Positions 1-9,668 of a stretch of 64,000 bases of DNA are shown piece after piece. Position 1 is the first letter of the stretch. Each line of letters opens with the position of its first letter. The translations under genes were made by a program, and so were the position numbers. This stretch comes from Gautieria morchelliformis. Its lineage: Eukaryota > Basidiomycota > Agaricomycetes > Gomphales > Gomphaceae. The stretch covers positions 55,781 through 119,780 of the forward strand of contig WHVA01000359.1 of the NCBI GenBank assembly GCA_015179125.1, written 5' to 3'. The notes beneath the pieces are model-generated. The model was given only the letters and a program-made list of their open reading frames with translations. It ran no database searches and was not told where the DNA came from.

Positions 1-1052
1 CTTGCCACCACTATCCCCTGACTTTAGTGAAAGTAGAGTCATTGCAAACAAATGGTCGAGGTCAGAAGATAATGTTGATTTTATCCTATCTACACGCTGC
101 AGAAAAAATGGTTAGAGGGACGATGCATTCCTGTCAGTGTAGTAGTGGCTCACAAACCCATTGGATCTCATCGACGAAGGCACATCGCTCAGATCGAGCT
201 TTCTCCACATGGTATAGCATTTGAGTGAACTCCGCGGCAACACGTGAGAGGTGCTTCACGCGATTCGTGTTTGACCTACTTACATGACATTGGATGAATG
301 TGGAAGCGCATGAAGCTGAATGAAGAGCTCGTCATACCTTTCATCGTGGCTCCCACTCTGTAATGAGTTGGTGTGCATGTCGATGTTAGGGTCGTGAGAA
401 GTAGTGTCGATGTTGTCATCTTTGGGTGGTGGAGGGATTGATAGCAGCGACTCTAGACGTGTTAGAGATTCCGAAAGCTTGAGGAGAAGGTGAAGCAGTG
501 CCTAATTCGCTGGGATGAGATATGAGACGCGACATAGATCTTGCCAATCACCTTCTCCTCCCTCAAGGCTGACCTTTCCTCTAACCGTTGGTGCACCGTT
601 TCTTGTATAAGCTTCAGTTGTCCCAAGGATGCCTGCAAAAGATTGCGTTGTGAGTTCTAACAGTGACATACTACACATACCTCAATCTCTCTCTTGACCC
701 CCTTCAAAGGATACTTCAGCCGCTCTAGTCTTGCGCCCTCGCCCCGCAAGTCTGTGCTGAGGCTGATGAACGCAGCATAATCATCATTAATGAGCTGGAC
801 AAGCTCTTCCTTCAGTGTCCCGAGATAGTCGCGCAGCTCCTGACGAAGATCAGGTAGTGAAGTGTGTGAACGTGACACCAGAAAATCCTCCACTGAGAAT
901 GTGGAGGAAGATAGGTAATGGTCATTGTGCGACAGCGAGGCAACGATTGGGAGGTCAGCGTTGGGTTCTGAGAAGTGATCATCACTAGACGCGTCTGCAA
1001 TTAATGTGGAAATCCGGTCTAACTGTGTTCCGTTCGGAAAGCTCAGAGACAT
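1..1052 (-). CDS. COG2: COG2-like subunit of the conserved oligomeric Golgi complex (5' part of gene, partial)
   Basis: Five exons read on the minus strand: 681-1052, 552-632, 338-501, 158-275 and 1-96. All introns are GT..AG and the phases join without a break, giving about 277 aa before the window edge. Residues from about 40 onward match the COG2 N-terminal domain: a short Phe-containing segment, the D-Y-A-x-F motif followed by an L-S-T-x-L-R-G segment, then long amphipathic helices. The exon at 158-275 carries the conserved N-R-V-x-x-L-S-R-V-A-x-E-F stretch. COG2 belongs to the lobe A complex that tethers intra-Golgi vesicles at the cytosolic Golgi face. The ATG at 1052 was chosen because sequence further upstream in the same frame looks untranslated and unlike the family. 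The C-terminal part lies outside the window. The family assignment rests on remembered motifs, not an alignment. Confidence 0.85.
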
Positions 1053-1223
1053 GTTTAAGTTAGCACGAGGAACGAGAGAGCTGTTAGTACTGTTCGGAAT
1101 CTTCCGCGTACTCAGCCGTAGGAACACACCACACGGCGACAAGGCAGTCTATAGAGCACAGCTAGACGCGTCTTTCGATATAGGATACATGACACAGTAT
1201 TTTGCAATGAAAAAGTAACAAGA

Positions 1224-1836
1224 TCACCGTCTGATTCCCCGAGCTGCGGGTGGTGCACCTCTGCCGCGACGAGCTGGTAAAAAGAAGCTTATTAGTATAA
1301 AACCAGATAAAACAATGAGGGTACACGCCGTTTGCTATTAAATGGGAAGGAAAGTTAACTGAAAGTAAGACATGAAACACAAAGCACGAACCCCGCATAA
1401 TCGTCGCACGACCACGAGCTGTACCGATACCCCTCCCTTTCATGGCATTAGGTCCAACACGCTTGAACCTGTATAGCAGAAAAGGGTGTCAGTTGAGCGA
1501 ACATCCTCAGACGACCGAATGCTCACATTGGTGCATTTTGAAGCATATCTGGCACAATGAAAAAGCGGACCATGCTCCCTCTGATATAAACCTGGTCAAG
1601 TTGGGACACACGGCCATCTCGTCCCGTGACTGTGATGTCCCTAAGGGAAATGTTTAAGGAATCCTCCGCTGAACCATACCACAATGTCAGCTCGAACTAC
1701 TTGAGAGACAGTACACTTGAACCGTACCCTCAGCAAGTTTTCCACGATACAGCTGGCCAGTTTTAAGCTCCACAGTAATGATATGACCTAGAGACTCGTG
1801 TAGAAGCTTCACAGGTACACCGAGGCTGCTCGCCAT
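1224..1836 (-). CDS. SMD3: Small nuclear ribonucleoprotein SmD3 (complete, four exons)
   Basis: The exons are 1728-1836, 1527-1668, 1392-1468 and 1224-1273, joined by three GT..AG introns of 58-118 nt, for 125 codons plus TGA. The translation shows both Sm motifs. Sm1 contains [13 protein letters not shown] and G-Q-L-Y-R-G-K-L. Sm2 contains the [16 protein letters not shown] block followed by [12 protein letters not shown]. The tail is rich in Gly and Arg and ends R-G-I-R-R. The length is normal for SmD3. The protein forms part of the heptameric Sm ring on U1, U2, U4 and U5 snRNAs and acts in pre-mRNA splicing. It is transcribed in the same direction as the COG2 gene, with about 170 bp between them. 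Its 5' side faces a divergent gene starting at 2631. No defects are visible. Confidence 0.93.
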
Positions 1837-2509
1837 AATGAAGAAATAGGATGCGAAGCTGGAACAAGCAGCTTGGTCAGCGGCTGGCCTGCCGATTCAG
1901 CGCCCGACGCATCACAGATGTCTGGTTCAAGTACATAGAATGAACGTAAACTACACGAATAAAATGTTATATGTTTTCGGTTAGGCTTGCAGCCCAAGGC
2001 GCACGACGAGGACCGACCATTCGCCGACCCTCCCCTCCCTCGCTGGGCTCATGGGGTCCCTGGAACCGGGTCGGCTCAGATCGGCACGCTAAAGCCTCGA
2101 TTGTGGAGCTAATCTAAATAATAGAGGGCGTGCGGTGCCGACTTGAGGGACCGGGAGTGCGGGGACATGGGCCACTCTGTAATTTTACATAATCCTTGCA
2201 TAGGCCTAGCGATGAGAAAATTTGATTGCAAAGCTATAAAAAGGTAGAAAACAACAGAATAACAACAAGACTTGCACCCCCACAGCCAAATGATAACAGC
2301 CTTAGCCACTACAAAATCTTCTCGGACCGTGGGAATATGGGTTGTGGGTCCAAGAGCCTCCGGTATTGGCTTATGTCAGCCCGCCGAAGTGCCGCCCTCT
2401 AAACAGAATTTGAGCCTAATCAGGCAAGTTCAACGAAAAGCGCCGCCAGCGTAAAGCAAGCAAGGGACACTGCAGAATAATTATGGGACTACTGCTGGCT
2501 TCAAAAGCT
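1837..2509. other. Intergenic region between two divergent host genes
   Basis: No convincing coding exon was found on either strand. The stretch separates SmD3 (minus) from the unknown gene at 2631 (plus) and should hold both promoters. A TATA-like ataaaaag lies near 2237. Confidence 0.5.
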
Positions 2510-2630
2510 CCCCCTATATACCCTTTTGCTGCGGCTGTCTCACATATCCGCGCCCTTAAATAATCTGCCCCTCCAACAACACAAACATACAACACACTCC
2601 TGTACTCTCCCACATCATTTCACAGTCCAC
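2510..2630 (+). promoter_or_regulatory. Core promoter and leader of the gene at 2631
   Basis: A TATA box (cctatatacc) at about 2513-2522 is followed by a C/T-rich, A-containing leader that runs directly to the ATG at 2631. The TATA-to-ATG distance of about 115 bp is normal for basidiomycete genes. No upstream ATG interrupts the leader. Confidence 0.6.
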
Positions 2631-3660
2631 ATGGCCGCCCTCTTCTCCATCTTATTTTCTGCCTTCCTCGTTCCCCAGAGGATCATAACATGGGCGTTGA
2701 CTGGCGTCCTTCGCTCGGTGGGTTACTGTATCTCACTAGTTTCCTTCACTCTTCCTCACCCTCGCTCAGTTCTCCAAACGTGACCAACCCATATTACCCA
2801 CGGTCTCTAGCGATGTCAGTCGAGAAGTCGCAGAGATGGCATCTGCGGTGAGTCCAAGTTCACCACCGGTTCTCACACAGTACACAGCTTCTAATACCCT
2901 GCACATGCAGAAGAAGACCAGTGCCTACCATTCATATTCTATTTGCCCGAAGTTGCTTCAGCATGGCACTCCAACCCGGACCGAGGACGAATCCAGGGAC
3001 TTATACCTGTTAGCCGTGAACGAGGCAAGAAGGCTGGCCCTTCGAACTCGCCGTCGTTTCGACATGTATGGCCCTCCAGATTGGGTCGATCCAGCTTTGG
3101 TGTGTCTAATCCTAAGCTGACGCACAATCCCCACTGACTGGCTCGCTTAGTCAATCCTGCCAAACATCGGGCTCCAAGAAGACTACTGCCATGGTTTTAT
3201 TCCCTCTCAGTATCCCTTCCTCGCACCCCACATACTCATATCCGAACCCCTGGTTTCTGATCCGTATCCCGTCGTCGCACCGACTAGCATCCTGGATTCT
3301 CAAGACCATGACTACGGGAATCGCCTCATTGTAGCTCAGGCTCCATCTGTGGGCAGTCCTCTTCCTCAGGTGTATAATCCTGCGCCGCAGGCGACTAGTA
3401 CGGTGTTTGCAGATGAGGCCGCGGACGGGACTTGTTCGGCTTCTCCGGCTTCGGACTCCCTTCCGCCATTGGATTCGTCGTCAGAGTCGCATTCCGAATG
3501 TGACTCTGACTCCGACTCGGGTAGCGAGTGTCTGACGGTTGAGGATAGGAGGGCTTACTGGAAAAACTTACTGGGAAAGGACTGCCCTCTGCTCCCTGCG
3601 TCGACGTTCTGGATCGAGGAAGACGACGACGACTTGCCTGAGCTCCCTACAGACTGGTAG
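2631..3660 (+). CDS. Unknown fungal protein with hydrophobic N-terminus and Ser/Asp-rich acidic C-terminal part (four exons)
   Basis: The exons are 2631-2717, 2770-2847, 2911-3099 and 3151-3660. The introns are 51-63 nt with GT..AG ends, and every exon length is a multiple of three, giving 287 aa. The first 29 residues are hydrophobic (F-S-I-L-F-S-A-F-L-V-P), compatible with a signal anchor or signal peptide. Exon 3 encodes a basic, Arg-rich helix. Exon 4 contains a run of Ser, Asp and Glu around residues 225-250 and ends with a D-D-D-D-L-P-E-L-P-T-D-W tail after a W-I-E-E motif. I do not recognise the family. The promoter, the clean splicing and the undisturbed frame argue for a real expressed gene. 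The antisense and out-of-frame ORFs here are shadows. Confidence 0.75.
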
Positions 3661-4110
3661 CTTGCTGTGGCTTGAATCATTTACTTCTGAATACGTCTCA
3701 TCTAATATAAGCTTTTCGGCGTCTTTCTCTTCAAAGGAGGCTTAGCTGTACTCACTAACGAGCCTGAGGGTGGTTGTCTGTGCTCGGCGACGAGATCTGT
3801 GGTGACTCGCACTTCGGATGACTGATCTATATCGACCCGATGTGGTGAGCGTGGTCGAGTCACATATAATATAAATATAGTCATCGTGGGTTTAGCGGTC
3901 CATGGATGGTGTCCTTGGGTTCTCGCTTCTTCGAGCTTCGCATCCAGGAAATAGTGGTTACTACGTAACTCGAGCACAAATTTCCTATAAGTACATAATC
4001 GCCACCAACACTTTCCACTTTGCCATGACACCTTACTTAGTCTCCTTGTTCTTCTCCGCTGCTTCTACAATGCTTCAGGGTCCTTTCTAAGAGGTCGTTC
4101 TTCATTTCTA
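3661..4110. other. Intergenic, no gene seen
   Basis: This is the 3' flank of the gene ending at 3660. Open frames here are short and show no recognisable motif or splice-compatible structure. Confidence 0.4.
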
Positions 4111-4119
4111 TCAGCCTCA

Positions 4120-4775
4120 TGCTTGTTACCATATGGGTATAGCTCACCTCCAAAAACGGTCTCTTTGAAGCTTCCTCTCTCTTTCAAAGCCTGGATGTAG
4201 GACCACACCTTCTTGAACTTGGAACCTGTACTCAGCAGCTCGTGCATTTTCTTTCCTTCACCAGGGGCGACCACTCCCGGTAGCAATTCGAGCCGTCTCA
4301 CACGTCGGCATTCGTGAACTCATTCGATACGGCATACTTCGCGTCCTCGAGAAGAAGGGCTTGATCAAAGCCTCGCCCGTTCCTTCGCGGAAAATGAAAG
4401 CCGTGTATGCTGGGGCCAAAGAGGATGAGACCGTCTCGGTGAAAAACCGTATCCTGTATCGAGACAAGGGATCCTTGGGTAATAAAGCAGATTGAGGAAA
4501 CTGATCTGCTACCCATTCTATGGTTGCCAGGCTTTCGCGAAGTTTAATGGATTGGCTCGAAGGCTGATCGTCCGGGACCTCAGCTAGGACCCCCTACGGC
4601 AATCGCAGGGGTTGTGAAACTACGTGTTTCAGAGGGATCGGTTAACTTATCTGTTAACTTACCCTTGGATACAGGATTTACTTTGGGCTGATACCATGTA
4701 GGCTTAGGTCGATCTCGTACTCTCTGAACTTGGCGCCGCATTCACGCAACTCGACATTAGAATGACATGCAACGG
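4120..4775 (-). pseudogene. Glutathione S-transferase-like relic
   Basis: Reading the minus strand in shifting frames gives a recognisable fungal GST. The N-terminal thioredoxin-fold segment is L-R-E-C-G-A-K-F-R-E-Y-E-I-D, then K-P-T-W-Y-Q-P-K-V-N-P-V-S-K after a one-base frame change. A probable intron starting gtaagtt follows, then P-A-I-A-V-G-G-P and the helix S-I-K-L-R-E-S-L-A-T-I-E-W-V-A-D-Q-F-P. The alpha-helical C-terminal domain ends with G-S-F-K-E-T-V-F-G-G near 4140. Known GSTs conjugate glutathione to electrophiles in the cytosol. At least three frame changes and a stop in the middle block mean this copy cannot encode an intact enzyme unless extra introns are assumed. I infer a pseudogene. 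The family call comes from motif order only. Confidence 0.6.
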
Positions 4776-5113
4776 GGGAAATTGACTAGAACGTACGTTG
4801 CGCGTATACAGTGTAATTGGACCAACAGCAGTCATCATTTGGGAAGAGTGTGAGTTTAGCTTCATATGTTGCAAACCATCTAGCTTATGAGGTGCTCAGC
4901 ATACTTATCTCACGCCGATATTTCATCAGGCGGTTATATATACATGCTGCCATGCCCATTATGGCCAATGACGATTGCAATTCGAACTGCTCGCCTTCGG
5001 GGTGGATGCCTACTAATTGACTCTATCAAAGCAGCATCACACTCAAGGTGGCGCAGAGAGAGTAACGTGTTGGGATTAGAGGGATGACGCCGGTAAGAAC
5101 GCAGGGTTGCGTC
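4776..5113. other. Intergenic, no gene seen
   Basis: Upstream flank of the GST relic. The last 8 bases (5106-5113, gttgcgtc) are the left target-site duplication of the hAT-like element. No coding signal was recognised. Confidence 0.4.
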
Positions 5114-6037
5114 TAGTGATGTGCAGGGCCCGGCTCGGCCCCAAAGCCCGGGCTTGGGCCTGGCTCGCTCGGGCTTGGGCTTCCCAAATCCTGAGCCAGG
5201 CCGGGCTTGGGCCGCGGCCTGTGGATGGGGAACTAGAAATGGGTGGGGAACAAGAAATTTATACTGCACTCGCATCAGCATGCGCATGGCAGCACCAGCA
5301 CGCGCAGCGGACCCACCAGCACGCCGCCACACCCACACAACCCTTGCACCATACGCACCTGCAGCCGCAGCGGCATGTGCACGCGCGCCCACACATGCAT
5401 GCGGAGGAGCAAGGCCCCTACCGCGAGCACACTCTCACTGCAGCTCCTCGCGTACCTCAGCAAGTACCCGCATGTGCGCAGGTATTTTATAAGTCGCGCG
5501 CGCCGCGTGGTGTTCAACCTTGCGCTGGCGGCAAGGGTGGGGGCGGGTTTTTCAAGGTGCTGGCGGGGGCGAGGGTGGGGCGGAAGGAGAAGAAGGAGAA
5601 GAGCCGGGCAGTGAGGGCAGAAAAAGAGACCATTTTATGTAAGGCCACTGTAACTAACACTATGAGTAGTAAAATAATATAATTAAGTGCCATTTTTTTT
5701 TTTTTTTTTTTTTTTTTTGAATTCCGTTTATTATACTGCCACCTTGGGGCCGTGCCCTATATAGGCAGTCTCTACCCGGAACGCGGAATAGAGTAATCAA
5801 AGTGTTTTACATGCTAGGGTATCGTAGTTACCAAAGTAAGCCAGGGATATGCTGGCACCAACATAGGATACTTCCTGTTTGTTTACAAAATTAAGTGCCA
5901 TAACTGAGTAGAAGTCTCCTTTTTAGCCACCGAAGATCCTGGTTCGGGCGCCTATGAGCCCGCGGCTTCCCGGCTCGGCTCGGGCTTGTCAAAACCCAAG
6001 CGCCAGGAAACCCGGTGCGTCAACGGCTTCATCACTA
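5114..6037. mobile_element. Non-autonomous hAT-like element (924 bp) with 8-bp target duplication
   Basis: The termini TAGTGATG and CATCACTA are perfect inverted repeats. They are flanked by identical 8-bp direct repeats gttgcgtc at 5106-5113 and 6038-6045. An 8-bp duplication and short termini of this type are characteristic of the hAT superfamily. Both subterminal regions are rich in cccggctcgg and gcccgggcttggg motifs in inverted orientation, which resembles the subterminal repeats that hAT transposases bind. There is no transposase ORF. Long open frames in the GC-rich stretch 5107-5690 are composition artefacts. A SINE-like retroposon sits inside (5694-5888), so the original element was about 716 bp. 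Confidence 0.8.
5681..5901 (-). mobile_element. SINE-like or retroposed 3' end inserted in the hAT-like element
   Basis: A 26-base T run (5693-5718) is the complement of a poly(A) tail. The body runs to 5888 on the minus strand. Immediately upstream of the tail on that strand lies an aataaa polyadenylation signal. The insertion is bounded by a 13-bp direct repeat, aattaagtgccat, at 5681-5693 and 5889-5901. A poly(A) end plus a 10-20 bp target duplication is the hallmark of LINE-driven retroposition. The roughly 170-bp body has no ORF. It may be a true SINE or a 5'-truncated mRNA retrocopy. No tRNA-like box A/B could be confirmed by eye. Confidence 0.7.
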
Positions 6038-6115
6038 GTTGCGTCGGACACGCCGGACATGTAGTTAGGTAGCCACGGTTGTAGCGGTTATGCGCAGTAC
6101 GAGTATGAACAGAGT

Positions 6116-6317
6116 CTCAGTGAACGGTCAGTTCACTGAGCGTGTATGAATACTCTACCTAGTATGAACAGAGTCTACAATATATTTTTATATGTAAGTA
6201 TCTGTTCATAAGGCATAATGGGACGGGGACACGTACCTCAGTGAACGGTCAGTTCACTGAGGGATTTGTAACTGTGGAGCGAGTAGATATAGGGCCTCGG
6301 TCAAGCTTGACCGAGGC
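6116..6317. repeat. Cluster of perfect palindromes
   Basis: Two copies of the same 25-nt hairpin lie at 6116-6140 and 6236-6262 (arm ctcagtgaac, loop ggtca). The first sits next to a 17-bp direct repeat (agtatgaacagagtct at about 6100 and 6160). A third, different 26-nt perfect palindrome spans 6292-6317 (arm ggcctcggtcaag). They lie where the 3' LTR of the Copia-3 relic should run. Confidence 0.75.
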
Positions 6318-6338
6318 CAGTAATCCTATATTACTAGA

Positions 6339-7394
6339 CACTATGAAAAGGATGAAATTCTCAATTTGGAAATACATGATGAAAACACATCCTTTACATT
6401 TAGTACACACATGGTTCTCAAAATTGCCCATACATGTCAAAAACTTTTTGTTCCATGTATGTATTAGAGTGTGTTACGACCGTTCATTTCCGACTTCCGA
6501 CCCTCAGTTCCGCCACACCTTTCTGCCCCTCCGACATTTCCGCGACACATTCCGCCCCTCCGATATTTCCGACATTCCGCCCATTGTACATTTCCCTTGT
6601 TCTTTCGACTCTATTACTCGGACCAACCGGACCCACTTCATCGTTCATCAAAACCATATTCCGGTCACCCTTGTAGTTCGTTGTCAGATATGTTTTCCCA
6701 ACCCCTTGTTCTTTTCCATTGTTCTACCTTACCCTGAACCCCCTTGTAGTCCCATTGTTCCCAATAGTTAGTTCCCACACATTGTTCTCGACTTCCGCTT
6801 CCTCTGGGACTTGCTTAGTACCATACCATTACTTGTTGTTCTGCGCTTTGTATAAAAACCCCCTCATGTATGTCTCTTTCTGAAATCTGATAATCACCTT
6901 CGATACTTGATTTCCTTCGCTCCATCTCCTGTTCTTAGCACAGCGAGTCTAGCAAGATCTCAGTCTCTCTCAGCCTTCCGTATTCCGTCTTCCACCTCAG
7001 TTCCGACTCAAGTTCCAACCAAACCTTTGGTCCAGTACTTTCCGACTTCCGACTCACTTTCGAAATACCTAGGACGATAGTTCATTGGGGGCGCAACCTA
7101 TAAGTTGAAGCCACTGTCCTTTCCAGTTCCGACTTAGCGGAAATCTCGATACGTAACAGAGTGTTTTGGAAAACTTTATGTTTTCTGGAATGTTTTAAAG
7201 ACCAGGTGACAAGCAGACTACCCTTATATTCATGTCTCCTAATGTCTAGAACATTCCACAAAACATAAAGTTTTCCAAAACACTCTAATACATACATGGA
7301 ACAAAATGTTTTTGACAACCATATGTGTACTAAATGTAAAGAATGTGTTTTCATCATGTATTTCCAAATTGAGAATTTCATCCTTTTTGCAGTG
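6339..7394. mobile_element. Fold-back MITE with long inverted arms, interrupted by a solo LTR
   Basis: The left arm (6339-6471) and right arm (about 7262-7394) are inverted copies about 130 nt long. They start CACT(A/G)(T/C)(G/A)AAAAGGATGAAATTC and share most positions. The inner arm continues at 7159-7197 against about 7235-7285 (core ttttggaaaactttatgtttt). The element is flanked by taga on both sides (6335-6338 and 7395-7398), possibly a short target duplication. No ORF is credible; frames through the arms only translate the repeat. A 687-bp solo LTR splits the left arm. Confidence 0.65.
6472..7158 (+). mobile_element. Solo LTR (687 bp), TSD gagtg
   Basis: It begins TGTTACG and ends CGTAACA, giving 7-bp inverted termini. 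It is flanked by the 5-bp direct repeat gagtg (6467-6471 and 7159-7163). A TATA box (tgtataaaaac, near 6849) suggests plus-strand promoter polarity. The two flanks rejoin into one continuous MITE arm, so this is a clean insertion followed by LTR-LTR recombination. Its sequence, rich in ttccgac units, is not matched by any full element in the window. Confidence 0.85.
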
Positions 7395-7464
7395 TAGATG
7401 TCTGATAAACCTTTCCATATCCTACTTGACCCTGCGTTCAACGCTTACCGACCCTGACTCCAAC

Positions 7465-7701
7465 ACTCCCCCTTAAGCTGAACGTAGACCAAGTAGGGTG
7501 TTCAGGTGCAGAACCTTGTGTCGGGGAAGAGCTTTCGTGAATAAGTCAGCAGCCATGTCGTCTGTCGGTACGTAGTCGATATACAGTAACTTTCTCTGTA
7601 CTGCGTGACGTATGAAGTGATACCGTATGTCGATGTGCTTGGTCCTCAGGTGATATGCGTCATTCTTTGTGATGGATATCGCAGAGAGGTTGTCGAGGTG
7701 A
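7465..7701 (-). pseudogene. Copia-3 relic: C-terminal RNase H segment, polypurine tract and start of 3' LTR
   Basis: Minus-strand codons give D-N-L-S-A-I-S-I followed by R-T-K-H-I-D-I-R-Y-H-F-I-R and the D-M-A-A-D-L-F-T-K-A-L motif. These are the end of Ty1/Copia RNase H. The stop at 7473-7475 overlaps a polypurine tract (TTAAGGGGGAG on the minus strand, 7466-7476), and an LTR start TGTTGGAG follows at 7465. The LTR is then invaded by the fold-back MITE. Everything upstream in the element is missing because it joins the solo LTR at 7702. Confidence 0.75.
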
Positions 7702-8191
7702 TGTAAGGGCAACCCTGGCTGGTTGTGGAGATCACACTACCACACAACTGACAAGGGGAAATCCAAAGTATGTATAAATGAACGGAGTATACAAGAGAGG
7801 GGATTCTCACCTGACAAGGGGAAATCCAAAGAGAAAAGTCTAAGGACCCCCAATGTCAGCGAGCCCGTATTATACTACGCTGCGCAGCCAGGGACAACAC
7901 TTGGCACCCGCCATCAACCCTGCATCCCCCTGACCTCCCCAACCCTTGATCGACCCTTGATGCCACCTATTATGCGAGTTGCTTGATTTCCGACACTGTT
8001 CCGGGAGTGGAAGTCGGAAATTGGAATGGAACTGGCAAGGCGAACAGAACTGGTGGAAGTTCTCCCAGAAGCGGAATCATTTCCGAAAGCGGAGGCGGAG
8101 ATGGAATCGGAACCGGAAGCGGAGTCGGAAATGGAGTCGGAACTGGGTGTGGTGTCGGAACTGGAAATGGAAAACAGGGTGTCCCCTGACA
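7702..8191 (-). mobile_element. Solo LTR of the Gypsy-D family, no target duplication
   Basis: It starts tgtaagggca and ends cccctgaca on the plus strand, and is nearly identical to the LTRs at 25468-25884 and 31910-32379. The flanks do not match: aggtga and Copia-3 RNase H on the left, gagct and Gypsy-C integrase on the right. It is therefore not a simple solo LTR but a junction left by recombination or deletion. The right half is built of ggaa(n)cgg-like hexamer units. Confidence 0.85.
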
Positions 8192-9668
8192 GAGCTTAGT
8201 CCCCATGAGTCGCTGTAGTTCACGCCAGAAGATCAACGTGAACTTCGAGTCTCTGTCCGAGATGATGGAGCCGGGAACTCTGTGGAGTCGAATGACCTCC
8301 TTCAGAAACAGCCAGGCAGTAGACTCCCTTGGCTGACACGCTCGTCATGGTTGGTACGAGGTGTACGAGCGATGTTAGTCAGTCGATGACTACCATCAGG
8401 TAGTCACAGTCGTTGGATTTGGGAAGGGGCCCCATGAAGTCGATGCCAATCGACTGCCACAGCCTATCTGGAATGGGTAGGCTGTGTAGTAGGCCTTTGG
8501 GCCGTTGTTGTCCGGTTTTCGTCATCTGACACCTCGCGCACGATGTGCAGAACACTTCTATGTCTGGGCTCATACCCGGCCACCAATATGCTCTTCGAAC
8601 GTAGTTCGAAGTCTTCAGATGGCCGTAGTGGCCGACCATCTGATGTGCCCGATCGATGATAATTTCGATCAGCTTCCTTCCCCCTTGAATAACAGAGCGG
8701 GGGACAGCAATGACGTCTCTTTTGAGCTGATTCTTAGTCCAGATCAGCCCGTCCTGGATCCCGAATCTCGGGTGCGCCATGATCTTTGTGAACATGGCAT
8801 CCCTGTGGTATGTGTCTCGTAGGACCTTAGACAGGTCTACGCCTTGTTCGACGACCCAGCGCAGGGGCGCGCTGTCATTTCCTGCAGTGATAACTCTGAC
8901 GTCGTCATCGTTGTCACGTGACGCGGCGACGTTCGCGGGCTCTGGTGAGCCCTCGTTTAATGCGGCGGATTCCGTTACTCTCGCCTCTGTCTTCTCAGTG
9001 AGGCGTTTAGAGCGTCTTGTCGCTGCTGTTCGCAGCTCGATATACCGATCGGTGGGCAATAACTCACCGTCCGGGTCTACACGCGCATCTGCGTTCACAA
9101 AGACGTGGTCTGGGTGATTGTCATCACTCGTGTCGTTCTCATAGTAGCGCGACAAGCAGTCCGCTACCTTGTTCTCTACACCGTCAACGTGAACGGTGTT
9201 GAAATTGAACCGGGAGAGAAACTCCCACCATCTGACCTGGCGGTCAGATAGGCTCTTCTGGGTCTTGAAGTACTTGAGTCCTTTGTGGTCTGTGACAAGG
9301 GTGAACCTTCACCCCAGCAGTTTGTCCTCCCATTTCATGAGAGCCTCGAGCACTGCGATCGTCTCGTGCTCGTGAGTCCGGTAGTGTTGCTGAGCAACGC
9401 TGAACTTCTTTGACAAGAAGCCGACAGGTCGACAGGTTTTCCAGTCAGGACCTTGGCTGTAGACTGCACCGACGCCGGCTTTCGACCCGTCAGTGATCAC
9501 CCAGATCGGCTCTGGGCACCTTGCGTCTACTGGACGCAGGATCGGGGCCTTACAGGCCAACACTTTAATGCTTTGCCAGCATTTGTCTAGTAGCGGCGTC
9601 CATTTGAATGGACGGTTATTACGCACACAGCCCGATAGTGGGGTAGTATATGTGCTAACATCTGGCAT
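8192..9668 (-). pseudogene. Gypsy-C RNase H and N-terminal integrase (truncated, frameshifted)
   Basis: Minus-strand frames at 9309-9668 carry the RNase H region (D-G-S-K-A-G-V-G-A-V and the E-H-E-T-I-A-V-L-E-A-L motif). Frames at 8379-9155 carry the integrase zinc-binding block (H-Y-G-H-L-K-T, then C-T-S-C-A-R-C-Q-M-T-K) and the first catalytic Asp in I-G-I-D-F-M-G-P-L-P. An in-frame stop interrupts near 8379 and the frame is lost between 9155 and 9309. The sequence stops at 8192, so the second and third catalytic residues of the DDE core are not all retained. Compare the fuller copy at 59694-61139. Confidence 0.8.

Noticed and set aside
5107..5682. Several overlapping long ORFs on both strands (up to 191 aa)
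   Set aside because: They are caused by GC-rich, repeat-like sequence inside the hAT-type element. Translations are Ala/His/Arg low complexity, frames on both strands are open together, and there are no motifs.
6241..6771. 176-aa plus ORF sharing a peptide with a minus ORF at 7082-7441
   Set aside because: The shared peptide is just the translated inverted arm of the fold-back MITE. The remainder is solo-LTR sequence.
7970..8236. Pro/Thr-rich ORFs in the Gypsy-D LTRs (also at 25616-25888 and 32078-32440)
   Set aside because: They are translations of the hexamer-like LTR repeat in several frames, not genes.
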